The translations under genes and the position numbers were made by a program. A stretch of DNA of 64,000 nucleotides from the NCBI GenBank assembly GCA_942493345.1, contig OW818695.1:62001-126000 (forward strand). Direction: 5' to 3'. Position 1 is the first letter of the stretch, and each line of letters starts with the position of its first letter. Below, piece by piece: positions 63,297-64,000 of the stretch. Below the pieces are notes generated by a model. It ran no database searches, was not told the origin of the DNA, and was given only the letters and a program-made list of their open reading frames with translations. Source of the stretch: GWE2-42-39 sp942493345 (GTDB taxonomy: Bacteria > Bacteroidota > Bacteroidia > Bacteroidales > Prolixibacteraceae).

Positions 63297-64000
63297 ATGA
63301 ATATCACCAATCTTACTGAAAAGAAAAACAAACTGGCAGTTGTCGGAATGGGGTATGTCGGATTGCCCCTGGCGCTTGAATTTGCAAAACATATACCGGT
63401 TATCGGGTTCGACATCAATGCAAAACGGATTGATATGCTGAACCGGCATGTCGATCCGAGCAACGAACTCGACACATCTGCCTTTGAGCATTGCGATATT
63501 CATTTTACCTGTAAAAAGGAAGAACTAAAACAGGCATCTGTGTTTATTGTCGGGGTTCCCACGCCGGTCAACAAGTACAATCACCCCGACCTGACGGCTC
63601 TTTTGTCGGCTACCCAAACAGTTGCCGAAAACATCAAAAAGGGAGATTATGTGATTTATGAATCAACCGTTTATCCGGGAACCACCGAAGAAGAATGTAT
63701 TCCGCTGATTGAAAAAATTTCAGGATTAAAATTCAAAACCGATTTTAAAGTAGGTTATTCGCCTGAGCGGATCAATCCGGGAGACAAGGAACACACGCTG
63801 GTAAACACGGTAAAAATCGTATCGGGATGCGATGATGAAAGTCTTGAAAATATTGCTGCATTATACAGCCTGGTGGTAAAAGTTGGCGTCCATCGTGCAC
63901 CCTCGATAAAAGTTGCCGAAGCCGCGAAAATCATTGAAAACACCCAGCGCGATGTCAACATTGCCCTGATGAACGAATTGTCGATTCTGTTCGGGCGCAT
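63297..64000 (+). CDS. UDP-HexNAc 6-dehydrogenase (TviB/WbpO/WbpA-like), partial at the window edge
   Basis: The window ends within this gene, leaving 234 codons with no stop in frame. MNITNLTEKKNKLAVVGMGYVGLPLALEFAKH is the NAD-binding start, and DYVIYESTVYPGTTEEECIP, VGYSPERINPGD and EAAKIIENTQRDVNIALMNEL follow the nucleotide-sugar dehydrogenase family closely; the pattern is nearest to TviB. The catalytic Cys lies beyond the window. It would supply UDP-HexNAc uronate, the substrate for the WbpB-E-D-like genes at 54-57 kb. Confidence 0.92.
   Translation, partial: MNITNLTEKKNKLAVVGMGYVGLPLALEFAKHIPVIGFDINAKRIDMLNRHVDPSNELDTSAFEHCDIHFTCKKEELKQASVFIVGVPTPVNKYNHPDLTALLSATQTVAENIKKGDYVIYESTVYPGTTEEECIPLIEKISGLKFKTDFKVGYSPERINPGDKEHTLVNTVKIVSGCDDESLENIAALYSLVVKVGVHRAPSIKVAEAAKIIENTQRDVNIALMNELSILFGR

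Noticed and set aside
62845..63475. Minus-strand frames of 120-126 residues upstream of the dehydrogenase
   Set aside because: They read through the MITE-like repeat and antisense to the dehydrogenase start.

Overview
The window looks like a chromosomal segment of a member of the Bacteroidota, probably order Bacteroidales or Marinilabiliales. The supporting signs are a SusC/SusD polysaccharide-utilisation locus driven by an ECF sigma/FecR pair, type IX secretion proteins (PorP/SprF family, CHU_C-type sorting domain), a NigD-like lipoprotein, an UpxY/NusG-like antiterminator, a tmRNA encoding a GENNYALAA tag, and TAnnTTTG-type -7 promoter elements in front of purL, tmRNA and tRNA genes. Genus and species cannot be set from the sequence alone.

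Layout. 1-16 kb is a mostly housekeeping region: purL, a DUF1080 protein, a GT39-like membrane protein, ssrA (tmRNA), speA, a periplasmic thioredoxin, a NigD-like lipoprotein, an S9 peptidase, ftsY, a long-form NfeD protease and tRNA-Lys(CTT). 15.7-23.2 kb is a sulfate-assimilation block: an Rrf2 regulator facing a PstSCAB-like ABC transporter, followed by cysD, an APS-reductase-type cysH and cysN. The setting suggests that the Pst-like transporter carries sulfate or another oxyanion rather than phosphate. 23.3-33.3 kb holds a lipase-like hydrolase, a HEAT protein, a PorP/giant adhesin pair of the type IX system, a dihydroorotate-dehydrogenase-like protein, an MFS transporter, asnA and tRNA-Arg(TCT). 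33.5-44 kb is a polysaccharide-utilisation locus on the minus strand: sigma, anti-sigma, SusC, SusD, a retaining-type GH97 and a DUF4185 (GH183-like) lipoprotein.

44.2-53.9 kb is the accessory region. Two integrated elements lie in tandem at the 3' end of tRNA-Lys(TTT), bounded by partial copies of the tRNA end at about 44270, 46944 and 53786. Element 1 (about 2.7 kb) has a broken integrase and carries a complete three-gene HipB-HipS-HipT toxin-antitoxin module with three similar operators spaced exactly 61 bp apart. Element 2 (about 6.8 kb) carries a tyrosine integrase, an excisionase-like protein, an HUH replication initiator preceded by iterated AACCTTTA repeats, and AT-rich cargo. The cargo is a membrane-anchored protein, a small helical protein, and a Shedu-like (DUF4263) nuclease fused to a degenerate receiver-like N-terminal domain and preceded by an 18-A tract. 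This cargo is the best candidate for an undescribed defence module.

54-64 kb is a surface-polysaccharide locus for a 2,3-diacetamido-2,3-dideoxy-uronic acid: WbpE-, WbpD- and WbpB-like genes, upxY and, at the window edge, a UDP-HexNAc 6-dehydrogenase. It is interrupted by a minus-strand stretch of unrelated single genes (TlpA-like, DNRLRE, YhcG/DUF1016 nuclease, endonuclease/exonuclease/phosphatase, eP4 acid phosphatase) with small palindromic elements between them, including a 128-bp MITE-like repeat.
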